DNA of 6,612 nucleotides from Fimbriimonadaceae bacterium. GTDB taxonomy: Bacteria > Armatimonadota > Fimbriimonadia > Fimbriimonadales > Fimbriimonadaceae. The DNA is taken from contig JAKRSE010000352.1 in NCBI GenBank assembly GCA_022402505.1, forward strand, positions 1-6,612, read 5' to 3'. Made by a program: the position numbers and the translations under genes. Shown here in pieces: positions 1 through 5,283 of this stretch (its first letter is position 1; every line of letters begins with the position of its first letter). Under the pieces are notes generated by a model, which made no database searches, had not been told where the DNA came from, and worked only from the letters and a program-made list of their open reading frames with translations.

Positions 1-904
1 GCAGGAGGTTGTCCAGGGCGACAGTGACGACGGTGCGGTCCCCGCCAGCCACGATGCCGATCTCGACCCGGCACGATCCCTGGACCGAGCCGAGGTTGAC
101 CGGGGCCGACCGGAGCCGAATGAGGCGGGATTCGGCATAGGCTTCGGCGAACCGGGCCCGGACCGACTCGGTCTGCGCCGGCACGAGGATCGTCAGGTGG
201 ATTCCCCTCGGCAACGGAGCAGAGTGGGGGATGAAATCGACCTCAAACTCGGCATTTCTCGCCTTCAGAAGCGCACCGACTTCACCCATGTGCTGATGGC
301 TCAGCGGCTTGTAGGCCACGAATCCAGACACTCGGGTCGAATGATGGACGCCGGGCGAGGGCGAAACACCGCTCCCGCTGCTGCCCGTAACCCCGAAGAC
401 CGACACCCGATCCAGCCCCAGCCCGGCCAAAGGCGCGAGACCGAGGCAGAGCCCGGTGGCGAAGCAGCCAGGCACGGCCACAAGCCGACAGCCGGCCGGC
501 GGCGGGCCCGTGAGCTCCGGGAGCCCGTACCAGGCGGCGTCCAGCAGAGCCTGCCTGGGCGCGCCACGCCGATACCACTTCTCCACCTCGGCCGGGTCCT
601 TCAAGCGGAAGTCGCTGCCGAGGTCGATGACGGACGCGCCCCGCTTCAGGAGCTCTTCGGCCAGATCGGCGGATGCGCCATGGGGGAGGGCCAGGATGAT
701 CGGGCCTCCGAGGTCGGCCAGCATGTCCGGATCGGGCTCCTGAATCTCCAAATCGACGCCAAGACCCGGCCGAACCTCGTCCAGACGCCTGCCGGCCGTG
801 GAGTGGCCGCAGACAGCTCCGATCTCAAAGAAAGGATGCCCCAGCAGGAGCCGGACGGCCTCCCCGCCCATGAAGCCGCTGGCTCCCACGACTCCGATCT
901 TCAT
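1..904 (-). CDS. argC: ArgC, N-acetyl-gamma-glutamyl-phosphate reductase (3' end cut by window edge)
   Basis: ArgC is the cytoplasmic NADPH-dependent reductase that turns N-acetyl-glutamyl phosphate into the semialdehyde, the third step from glutamate towards ornithine and arginine. Seen in the 301 visible residues: nucleotide-binding GASGFMGG at 7-14, PHGAS near 74-78, DLGSDFRL at 94-101, YGLPEL at 126-131, catalytic-cysteine motif VPGCFATG with Cys147, GSSGSG at 174-179, the HQHMGEV histidine motif at 203-209, and IPHSAPLPRGI at 225-235. The frame is still open at base 1 just after a DNLL motif, so only about the last 20-40 residues are missing. The ATG at 902-904 overlaps the upstream stop as ATGA and is preceded by GGGAG (complement of 915-919) at 10-nt spacing, so translation is probably coupled. 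The family also includes LysY, which uses LysW-bound substrates, and succinyl variants in Bacteroidota; the substrate is not settled by sequence alone. Confidence 0.93.
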   Translation of the reverse strand, partial: MKIGVVGASGFMGGEAVRLLLGHPFFEIGAVCGHSTAGRRLDEVRPGLGVDLEIQEPDPDMLADLGGPIILALPHGASADLAEELLKRGASVIDLGSDFRLKDPAEVEKWYRRGAPRQALLDAAWYGLPELTGPPPAGCRLVAVPGCFATGLCLGLAPLAGLGLDRVSVFGVTGSSGSGVSPSPGVHHSTRVSGFVAYKPLSHQHMGEVGALLKARNAEFEVDFIPHSAPLPRGIHLTILVPAQTESVRARFAEAYAESRLIRLRSAPVNLGSVQGSCRVEIGIVAGGDRTVVTVALDNLL

Positions 905-1974
905 TCGGATTCTGCTCCCACGGGCTCCCAGAGGTTCGGATGAGCCTCATGCAGCCGCGACTGGACCAGGCGGCCGAACTTTTCGGGTTCGCGCATGATG
1001 TTGGCGGCGGGGATCCCCAGGCCTTCCAGTCGGGCGACTCCGGCCAGATTGTCGGTCGCGGGTCCGGTGACCACCGAGACATGCAGACCCATGCCCCGGA
1101 GCCGCTCCACTCCGGCCACCCCGCCGACCACGTCGTTGGCCGCCAGGATGACGGTCGTGCATCGCTCGCGGAAGAGGTCGGACTCCAGAATCTCATCGAC
1201 GCCGTAGGCTCCCAGGAGGCCGTCGCCGAGTTCCAAAACGACAGCGTCCGGCCCCTCTTCCATCAGCCTGGCGACCAATCGGCCGGCGACTTCCGGCATG
1301 TCGGTGCGGTAGGCGGTGCTGGGGATGCCGCAGTCCAGAAACGAGAGCGACAGGGCCGCTCCGTGGTCGCGGAACGACATGGGGTCGCGGATGGCGGCGA
1401 CTCCCGTCGCCTTGCCGGCGTGGATCAGCCTGCCTTCCGACTTGAATCGGCGGATGAGGACGCTGGCCGCCGTGCTCTTTCCGGAGTTCATGCAGGTCCC
1501 GGCGACGGCGATCAGCGGCGAGGTCGCATCGCTGCCCTCCGGGGTTCGGATGGCGTGGTCTCCGAGCCGGGCGGGTGCACCCTTGATCATCGGAGTGCCG
1601 AGAACTTCCAGACGGATCGGCTCGCCCAGACCGACCATGCTGCCTTCCGAGATCCCGACGACCCCGCCCATGTTGAGCAGATGCACCGTGTCGCCGACCG
1701 CCAGGTCCGAGGGGACTCGGCCGCTGAAGCCTCGGAGGGCAGCCCGATTTCCCAGAACTCCGACGATGACATCGCCCGGAATGAGCTTGGCGGTCCGGCC
1801 GCTGAGCAGTTCCAGTTCGCCGTAGCTGGACCGGGCGCTCACGACCCGGCAGACGACAGCCGTGCCCTCGCGGCATTCAGGCTGAGGCGAAACGGAGAGG
1901 CCGGGGCCGAAATGGAAGGGCAGACAGACGCTGGCGATTTTGTCCGGCCGGATGCGGAGCGTCAGAGGGCTCAA
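901..1974 (-). CDS. P-loop NTPase-fold protein (GTxxxxGKST type), translationally coupled to argC; function unknown
   Basis: Seen: 357 residues in two parts. Residues about 35-125 are glycine- and valine-rich beta-type sequence (for example PGDVIVGVLGNR at 66-77 and VGDTVHLLNMGG at 93-104). Residues about 153-345 form a P-loop domain beginning IAVAGTCMNSGKST (155-168), with Lys166 and Ser167. Further motifs are GKATGVAAIRDP (187-198), DAVVLELGDGLLG (243-255) and VILAANDVVGG (275-285). Known: a deviant P-loop with five residues between its glycines is typical of dethiobiotin synthetase, CobQ/CobB and DUF1611 (DgcN-like) proteins; DUF1611 proteins have similar length and a two-domain plan. Inferred: an ATP-using enzyme acting with ArgC. 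The start is TTG (complement of 1972-1974), supported by GGGAG (complement of 1985-1989) at 10-nt spacing, the same arrangement as argC; no other in-frame ATG is suitable. The stop overlaps argC as ATGA. No firm family assignment can be made by eye. Confidence 0.85.
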   Translation of the reverse strand: MSPLTLRIRPDKIASVCLPFHFGPGLSVSPQPECREGTAVVCRVVSARSSYGELELLSGRTAKLIPGDVIVGVLGNRAALRGFSGRVPSDLAVGDTVHLLNMGGVVGISEGSMVGLGEPIRLEVLGTPMIKGAPARLGDHAIRTPEGSDATSPLIAVAGTCMNSGKSTAASVLIRRFKSEGRLIHAGKATGVAAIRDPMSFRDHGAALSLSFLDCGIPSTAYRTDMPEVAGRLVARLMEEGPDAVVLELGDGLLGAYGVDEILESDLFRERCTTVILAANDVVGGVAGVERLRGMGLHVSVVTGPATDNLAGVARLEGLGIPAANIMREPEKFGRLVQSRLHEAHPNLWEPVGAESE

Positions 1975-2078
1975 AGACGATGGACTCCCGAAACGAGGCT
2001 CTCGGCAATCAATCTGCCAAGAGAAGGCGGGGAGTCAACGTTGACTGCGCCCGCCGGCAACCGCAGGCACGGCCGCAC
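1971..2078 (-). CDS. possible 35-codon upstream ORF, leaderless GTG start (weak)
   Basis: In the leader of the P-loop/argC operon, a GTG at 2076-2078 sits at the predicted transcription start of the 2084-2111 promoter. It opens a 35-codon frame whose TGA (1971-1973) overlaps the TTG start of the P-loop gene as TTGA. The peptide would contain four arginines (CGG, CGG, AGA, CGT). No ribosome binding site is possible if transcription starts where predicted, so translation would have to be leaderless. It could equally be chance in GC-rich DNA. Confidence 0.15.
   Translation of the reverse strand: MRPCLRLPAGAVNVDSPPSLGRLIAESLVSGVHRL
2033..2046. promoter_or_regulatory. perfect 14-bp palindrome, candidate operator in P-loop/argC leader
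   Basis: AGTCAACGTTGACT is a perfect inverted repeat centred on AACGTT. It lies about 30-45 nt downstream of the predicted transcription start and 58 bp upstream of the TTG start of the P-loop gene. It does not resemble the AT-rich ArgR box. A central CG with symmetric arms is common in LacI-type operators, but no cognate regulator is visible here. Confidence 0.4.
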
Positions 2079-2083
2079 GGGCG

Positions 2084-2111
2084 AGTATAGCAAATTTCCC
2101 GCCGATTGCAA
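2084..2111 (-). promoter_or_regulatory. sigma70-type promoter for the P-loop/argC operon
   Basis: On the minus strand, TTGCAA (2106-2111) is followed after 16 nt by TATACT (2084-2089). The -10 matches the consensus at five of six positions and the -35 at four of six. The site stands out as the only AT-rich patch in the galE-to-P-loop gap. The predicted start near 2077-2078 gives a leader of about 100 nt. No terminator is seen after galE, so some read-through from galE is also possible. Confidence 0.55.
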
Positions 2112-2122
2112 CCCCCTGAGAA

Positions 2123-3106
2123 TCAATGAGAATAGCCCTCCGGGAATTTTTCGAACCACCGGGCGGCGTGGCGGGCGATGTCCTCCAGTCGGTCGTGCTT
2201 CGGAGCCCAGCCCCAGTCCCGGCGGATCGCCTGGCTGTCCGCGACGAGCCGGGCCGGATCTCCGGGGCGACGAGGCGCCTCTTGGACCGGGACCGGCCGA
2301 CCGACCGCCTGCTCGACTGCAGTCAGCACCTCCCGAACCGAGAAGCCCTGACCGGAACCGAGGTTGTAGACCCGGCTCTCGCCACCCCCCAGCAGATGGC
2401 GGGCGGCGATGACATGGGCTTCGGCCAGGTCGTCCACGTGGACGTAATCTCGGATGCAGGTCCCGTCCGGGGTCGGGTAATCGGTGCCGAAGAGCCGAAG
2501 GGCGGGGCGTCTGCCGAGCGCCGCGAAGATCGCCAGGGGGATCAGGTGCGACTCCGGCCGATGGTCTTCCCCGATCTCCCCATCGGGGTCGGCGCCGCAG
2601 GCATTGAAGTATCGAAATCGGACCGACTTCAGACCGTAGGCCTTGTCGTAGCTCTCCAGCATCCGCTCGACGGCGAGCTTCGTTTCGCCGTAAGGGCTCG
2701 TGGGAACCTTGGGATGGTCTTCCGGGATCGGGACGACCTGAGGTTCGCCGTAGACGGCCGCCGTGGAGCTGAAGATGAACCGTTCGATGCCGGCACGTCG
2801 CATCTCTTCCAGCAGATTCCAGGCCCCGATGGTGTTGTTCATCCAGAAGGCAGCCGGGTCGGCCACGCTCTCACCCACCTCGATCGAGGCGGCGAAGTGG
2901 GCGACCAGAGTGATCGGACGCCCCTCGATGGCGCGGCGGATCGAATCCCGATCTCGGAGGTCGGCCTGGATGAGGTCGGTGCCGCAGAGCGACTCCGCAT
3001 GACCCTTTTCGAGGTTGTCCAAGGCGACATGCGGAACGCCTTCGCGGCGGAGGGCCTTGCAGAAGTGAGAACCGATGTAGCCGGCGCCCCCGGCGACCAG
3101 AATCAT
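2123..3106 (-). CDS. galE: UDP-glucose 4-epimerase GalE
   Basis: GalE interconverts UDP-glucose and UDP-galactose in the cytoplasm with tightly bound NAD+, serving galactose use and sugar supply for exopolysaccharide or lipopolysaccharide. Seen in 327 residues (family about 330-340): Rossmann motif GGAGYIGSH (6-14), DNLEKGH (30-36), the AHFAA segment (69-73), active-site FSSTAAVYG (112-120, Thr115 at the usual catalytic Ser/Thr position), SPYGETK with Tyr139 and Lys143, FNACGADPDGEIGEDH (167-182), and the hallmark DYPTPDGTCIRDYVHVDDLAEAH (209-231). The ATG at 3104-3106 is chosen because the Rossmann strand begins at residue 1. An in-frame TTG ten codons upstream would only add a non-conserved tail. 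The local AGAGG is very close to the ATG, so initiation may be weak. An intrinsic terminator lies just upstream, suggesting control by a leader. Confidence 0.96.
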   Translation of the reverse strand: MILVAGGAGYIGSHFCKALRREGVPHVALDNLEKGHAESLCGTDLIQADLRDRDSIRRAIEGRPITLVAHFAASIEVGESVADPAAFWMNNTIGAWNLLEEMRRAGIERFIFSSTAAVYGEPQVVPIPEDHPKVPTSPYGETKLAVERMLESYDKAYGLKSVRFRYFNACGADPDGEIGEDHRPESHLIPLAIFAALGRRPALRLFGTDYPTPDGTCIRDYVHVDDLAEAHVIAARHLLGGGESRVYNLGSGQGFSVREVLTAVEQAVGRPVPVQEAPRRPGDPARLVADSQAIRRDWGWAPKHDRLEDIARHAARWFEKFPEGYSH

Positions 3107-3134
3107 GGCCTCTAGGCTACCAAGGGAGCCCTCC

Positions 3135-3171
3135 AAAAAGAAGGAGGGGCCCGCTGACCTGAGCGGACCCC
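3135..3171 (-). terminator. intrinsic terminator (or attenuator) upstream of galE
   Basis: In the minus-strand RNA, GGGGUCCGCU (3171-3162) pairs with AGCGGGCCCC (3155-3146) over ten positions around a 6-nt loop, followed directly by UCCUUCUUUUU. One pair is G-U in this RNA, but the same position is a C-A mismatch in plus-strand RNA, and the T-rich run lies only on this side. Both facts assign it to the minus strand. It ends about 28 nt before the galE start, and no ordinary gene on that strand lies immediately upstream. Confidence 0.75.
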
Positions 3172-3180
3172 GATTGTTTG

Positions 3181-3256
3181 GCCGAGGAGTTGGCCGGGTT
3201 CATCACTGTCCCCGCTCCGTCAGGCCACGGGCGCTAAAACCCGCAACCTCCTCGGC
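3181..3256 (-). promoter_or_regulatory. long bulged hairpin in the putative galE leader RNA
   Basis: The segment at 3256-3238 in the minus-strand RNA (GCCGAGGAGGUUGCGGGUU) pairs with 3200-3181. There are 12 pairs with one bulged base, a 2-nt one-sided interruption, then 6 more pairs, closing a 37-nt loop. The loop contains GAGCGG (3217-3212), which could instead pair with CCGCUC (3166-3161), the 5' arm of the terminator, and so act as an antiterminator. It matches no riboswitch class that I recognise. It could also be the body of a stand-alone small RNA ending at the 3135-3171 terminator. Confidence 0.5.
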
Positions 3257-3275
3257 GGCCACGTTTTCCTGTCAT
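3234..3275 (-). CDS. possible 13-codon leader peptide MTGKRGRRGGCGF
   Basis: A strong AAGGAGGTG (complement of 3287-3295) precedes an ATG at 3273-3275 that opens 13 codons ending in TAG. The gap from GGAGG to the ATG is 13 nt, longer than ideal. The peptide is rich in arginine and glycine. Its last codons make up the 5' arm of the 3181-3256 hairpin, so a translating ribosome would melt that stem. A second overlapping frame starts at GTG (3260-3262) with AGGA just upstream and runs 19 codons. A weak -10-like CATACT lies at 3307-3312 without a convincing -35. Confidence 0.3.
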   Translation of the reverse strand: MTGKRGRRGGCGF

Positions 3276-3297
3276 AGGTTGTGCACCACCTCCTTTG

Positions 3298-3505
3298 TTT
3301 TGGAATAGTATGCCGGGCGGAAACCCGACACCCATCCTTTCAGACGTGGCTGAAGGGCCGATCGTTGCACCTCGGCCGGCACCGGCCGAGACGGCAAGGG
3401 ATCGAAACGAGGCCCCAGGCAAATGCGGCGACGATCGTTCGTCGGCCTCAGCCCTTCGGCCCGCAATCCGCACAATCACGAAACTTCCTTTGGAAGATGC
3501 GGTAC
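3298..3505. other. non-coding remainder of the galE/AraC divergent intergenic region
   Basis: Outside the leader elements nearer galE, this stretch shows no convincing gene. The frame upstream of the AraC start stays open but has the arginine/proline-rich look of chance GC-rich reading. Small features are CGGG/CCCG (3314-3327) and CTTCC-TTT-GGAAG (3484-3496), a short inverted repeat 24 bp before the AraC start that could be an operator. I see no strong promoter for the AraC gene. Confidence 0.5.
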
Positions 3506-3512
3506 AGAAGGA
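3506..3512 (+). promoter_or_regulatory. ribosome binding site fixing the AraC-family start
   Basis: AGAAGGA ends 8 nt before the ATG at 3521. The in-frame ATG at 3497 and earlier starts have no comparable site, so 3521 is preferred. Confidence 0.65.
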
Positions 3513-3520
3513 TAGGCGTC

Positions 3521-4411
3521 ATGCTGCAGAGTCCGCCCGCCGAACGCAGGCCGCGCAACTGGTCCGAGGTGATCCCGGACGAGGTGGTCGTCTTTCGCCA
3601 GAGCGCCTGGGGGGACTGGCCCGGATTGCAGCTCGTTCACATGGCCCATCGCCTGGCCGAGTTTCAGACCCGGTCGAACTTCCATTCCCTGTTCGTCTAC
3701 ACCGGAGAGCCGGGCAGTCTGGACGTTCGAGGGCTTGGGCGTCGAACCCGCATCGACCTCGCTCCCAATCAGGTCTCCTTCGCCCCTGCCCACGCCGAAT
3801 TCTGGTCTCAGCCCCAGGGGATCGCGATGGAGAACATCGGCATCCTGATCGATCCCGCATGGCTTGAGTCGGTCTGGGAGACGAGCTCCCGGCGTCCATC
3901 CGAGCTTCAGCCGATGCTGGGCCGCCAGAACGCCCGAATCGCGGAGATTCTGAAGCTGCTGAACGACGACTTGAAGTCAGGCTGCCCCTATGGTCGGGTC
4001 TTCGGGGAGACCCTGACGGCCGTGCTCGCCCAGACTCTGCTGAATCTGCACGTGACCGAGACGACCGCCGAGCCGACGGGCCGGCTCTGCCCCAGCCGGC
4101 TGGACGCCGTGATCTGCCATATCCGAGAGAACCTGGCCGGAGAGCTCCGACTTCGGGACATGGCGGCCCTTGTCGGCTACTCCGAATTCCACTTCCACCG
4201 CCTCTTCAAGCAGTCCACGGGCCTGAGGGTTCACGAGTTCATCGTCGCCGCCCGGCTGGATCAGGCCGAGCATCTGCTCCGGCTGACCGACCAGTCGGTC
4301 TCGATGATCGCCGCCGAGGTCGGCTTTGCCGATGCAGGCCACCTGGCCAGGCACCTTCGACGCCGCCACGGACTCTCGCCATCGCAGTACCGCGTCCAGG
4401 CTCGACGCTGA
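3521..4411 (+). CDS. AraC/XylS-family transcriptional regulator
   Basis: This is a cytoplasmic DNA-binding regulator with an N-terminal sensor domain and a C-terminal double helix-turn-helix. Seen in 296 residues, the usual length for the family: residues about 20-115 look like a beta-rich cupin-type ligand domain (for example FHSLFVYTGEPGSLDV at 54-69), and residues about 140-180 are helical linker. Residues 192-296 carry the AraC DNA-binding domain, with first HTH LRDMAALVGYSEFHFHRLFKQ (211-231) and second HTH VSMIAAEVGFADAGHLARHLRRRHGLSPSQYR (260-291), including the typical GFAD and SPSQYR ends. The ligand cannot be told. It is divergent from galE and lies 77 bp upstream of a lipoprotein gene in the same direction, with a 21-bp-period direct repeat in that gap. 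It therefore probably acts on the lipoprotein gene, itself, or both. Confidence 0.93.
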   Translation: MLQSPPAERRPRNWSEVIPDEVVVFRQSAWGDWPGLQLVHMAHRLAEFQTRSNFHSLFVYTGEPGSLDVRGLGRRTRIDLAPNQVSFAPAHAEFWSQPQGIAMENIGILIDPAWLESVWETSSRRPSELQPMLGRQNARIAEILKLLNDDLKSGCPYGRVFGETLTAVLAQTLLNLHVTETTAEPTGRLCPSRLDAVICHIRENLAGELRLRDMAALVGYSEFHFHRLFKQSTGLRVHEFIVAARLDQAEHLLRLTDQSVSMIAAEVGFADAGHLARHLRRRHGLSPSQYRVQARR

Positions 4412-4417
4412 AGCTTG

Positions 4418-4453
4418 GCAAGATCATCCTCGACGTGAGCAGGATCATCCCCG
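4418..4453 (+). repeat. 15-bp direct repeat with 21-bp period, candidate AraC-type binding site
   Basis: GCAAGATCATCCTCG (4418-4432) and GCAGGATCATCCCCG (4439-4453) match at 13 of 15 positions and start exactly 21 bp apart, two helical turns. AraC-type proteins bind direct half-sites with about this period, as at araI1-araI2. The repeat sits directly after the AraC-family stop codon and ends 35 bp before the lipoprotein ATG. Assignment to this regulator is inference. Confidence 0.55.
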
Positions 4454-4488
4454 TTCGCTCCTCCGATCCGTCGTCAGAACCAGGTGAC

Positions 4489-5283
4489 ATGAACCTTGTT
4501 CATCACATTCGACGGTTCCTGGCTCCCGCCGGGCTCACCTGCCTCCTCGTCGTCGCCGCCGGATGCGGCGGATCGGGAGCGACGACTCCCTCTCTCACCG
4601 CCGCCCAGCTGAAATCAGAAGTGGCGGAGTCGATCCAGCAGGGCTTCTCGGCCCGATCCTCGGTCGCCCGCAGCTCGGGCCCCCGAGCGGCCGTGCGCAG
4701 CTCGGAAGGCATCCAGTTCGATGAGTTCTTCGGACTCTGGGCCAGGTCGGTGGAAGACGGGATCGAATACTTCGTGGACGAGGCGGCCACCCAGCCGGGC
4801 GGACGGCTGACGACGACCTCTTCGGCGGGCGAGGACGGCTCCTTTACCCAGCAGTCGAACCTGTCGATCACCGAAGGCCGACTGAAGGGCTACACCTACA
4901 CCTCGAACCTGAAGGTTGCCGAGGGGCGGGTCGAGATCGAGCTCCAGGGTTCGGACCCGCTGAGCGGCAGCTTCCAGACGGTCGGCTCGTTCGAGGGAGG
5001 CAACGGCGCCTTCAGCTCGAACTACACCGACGAGTCCGGTCTGAAGCGGGTCTACTCGGTCCAGTTCAGCGAAGACGGAACCTCCCGCGTCAGCTTCAAC
5101 ACGGGCTCCGACTTCGTCTACACCCTGAACTTCCTGGCCGATGGTTCGGGAACGGGCTCGGTGACCGGAGCCGATGCCCTGCTTCCGGCCCAGATCGCCT
5201 GGAATTCGGTCGGCGATGGTCTGATGACCTTCACGGACGGGTCAACCCTCGAGATCAAGGGCTTCGACTTCGTTCAGTTCTGA
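4489..5283 (+). CDS. beta-rich lipoprotein of unknown function downstream of AraC regulator
   Basis: Seen: 264 residues with a lipoprotein signal, made of the positive N-terminus HHIRR (5-9), a hydrophobic core (10-24) and the lipobox AAGC with lipidated Cys26. A short Gly/Ser/Thr linker and a helical stretch (37-52) follow, then a Ser/Arg-rich region (54-72). From about residue 95 to the end there are alternating short beta strands rich in Gly, Ser, Thr, Asp and aromatics (EDGSFTQQSNLSITEG, ADGSGTGSVTG, TDGSTLEIKGF), suggesting a beta-sheet or beta-roll surface domain. I recognise no family or catalytic motif. Start choice: the ATG at 4489 places the signal peptide correctly and has AGGTGA close upstream, whereas the GTG at 4435 would bury the signal behind 18 polar residues. 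It probably sits in the envelope under control of the AraC neighbour. Its 3' end overlaps the opposing gene by 10 bp. Confidence 0.82.
   Translation: MNLVHHIRRFLAPAGLTCLLVVAAGCGGSGATTPSLTAAQLKSEVAESIQQGFSARSSVARSSGPRAAVRSSEGIQFDEFFGLWARSVEDGIEYFVDEAATQPGGRLTTTSSAGEDGSFTQQSNLSITEGRLKGYTYTSNLKVAEGRVEIELQGSDPLSGSFQTVGSFEGGNGAFSSNYTDESGLKRVYSVQFSEDGTSRVSFNTGSDFVYTLNFLADGSGTGSVTGADALLPAQIAWNSVGDGLMTFTDGSTLEIKGFDFVQF

Noticed and set aside
2118..2132. Direct repeat GAGAATCAATGAGAAT at the galE stop codon
   Set aside because: Only six bases are repeated and they span coding sequence; chance is sufficient.
940..2412. Long open frame on the plus strand (490 codons)
   Set aside because: It lies antisense to the P-loop gene and the end of galE, is rich in Arg/Gly/Asp with no recognisable domain, and is a shadow of GC-rich coding DNA.
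2126..3115. Plus-strand open frame antisense to galE
   Set aside because: The galE protein has complete family motifs; the antisense frame has none and mirrors its codon bias.
3286..3296. CACCACCTCCTTT resembles the 3' end of 16S rRNA
   Set aside because: No 16S helix sequence precedes it. It is simply the complement of a strong minus-strand Shine-Dalgarno.
3234..3479. 81-codon minus-strand frame ending at the mini-ORF stop
   Set aside because: Its upstream part is low-complexity GC-rich sequence; the strong Shine-Dalgarno lies inside it and points to the short internal ATG.
3281..3520. N-terminal extension of the AraC-family protein by 80 codons
   Set aside because: The extension is Arg/Pro/His-rich, has no domain, overlaps the leader region, and the ATG at 3521 has a good Shine-Dalgarno and gives the normal family length.
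4435..4488. GTG start at 4435 for the plus-strand lipoprotein
   Set aside because: It would place 18 polar residues ahead of the signal peptide and would overlap the 21-bp-period repeat.
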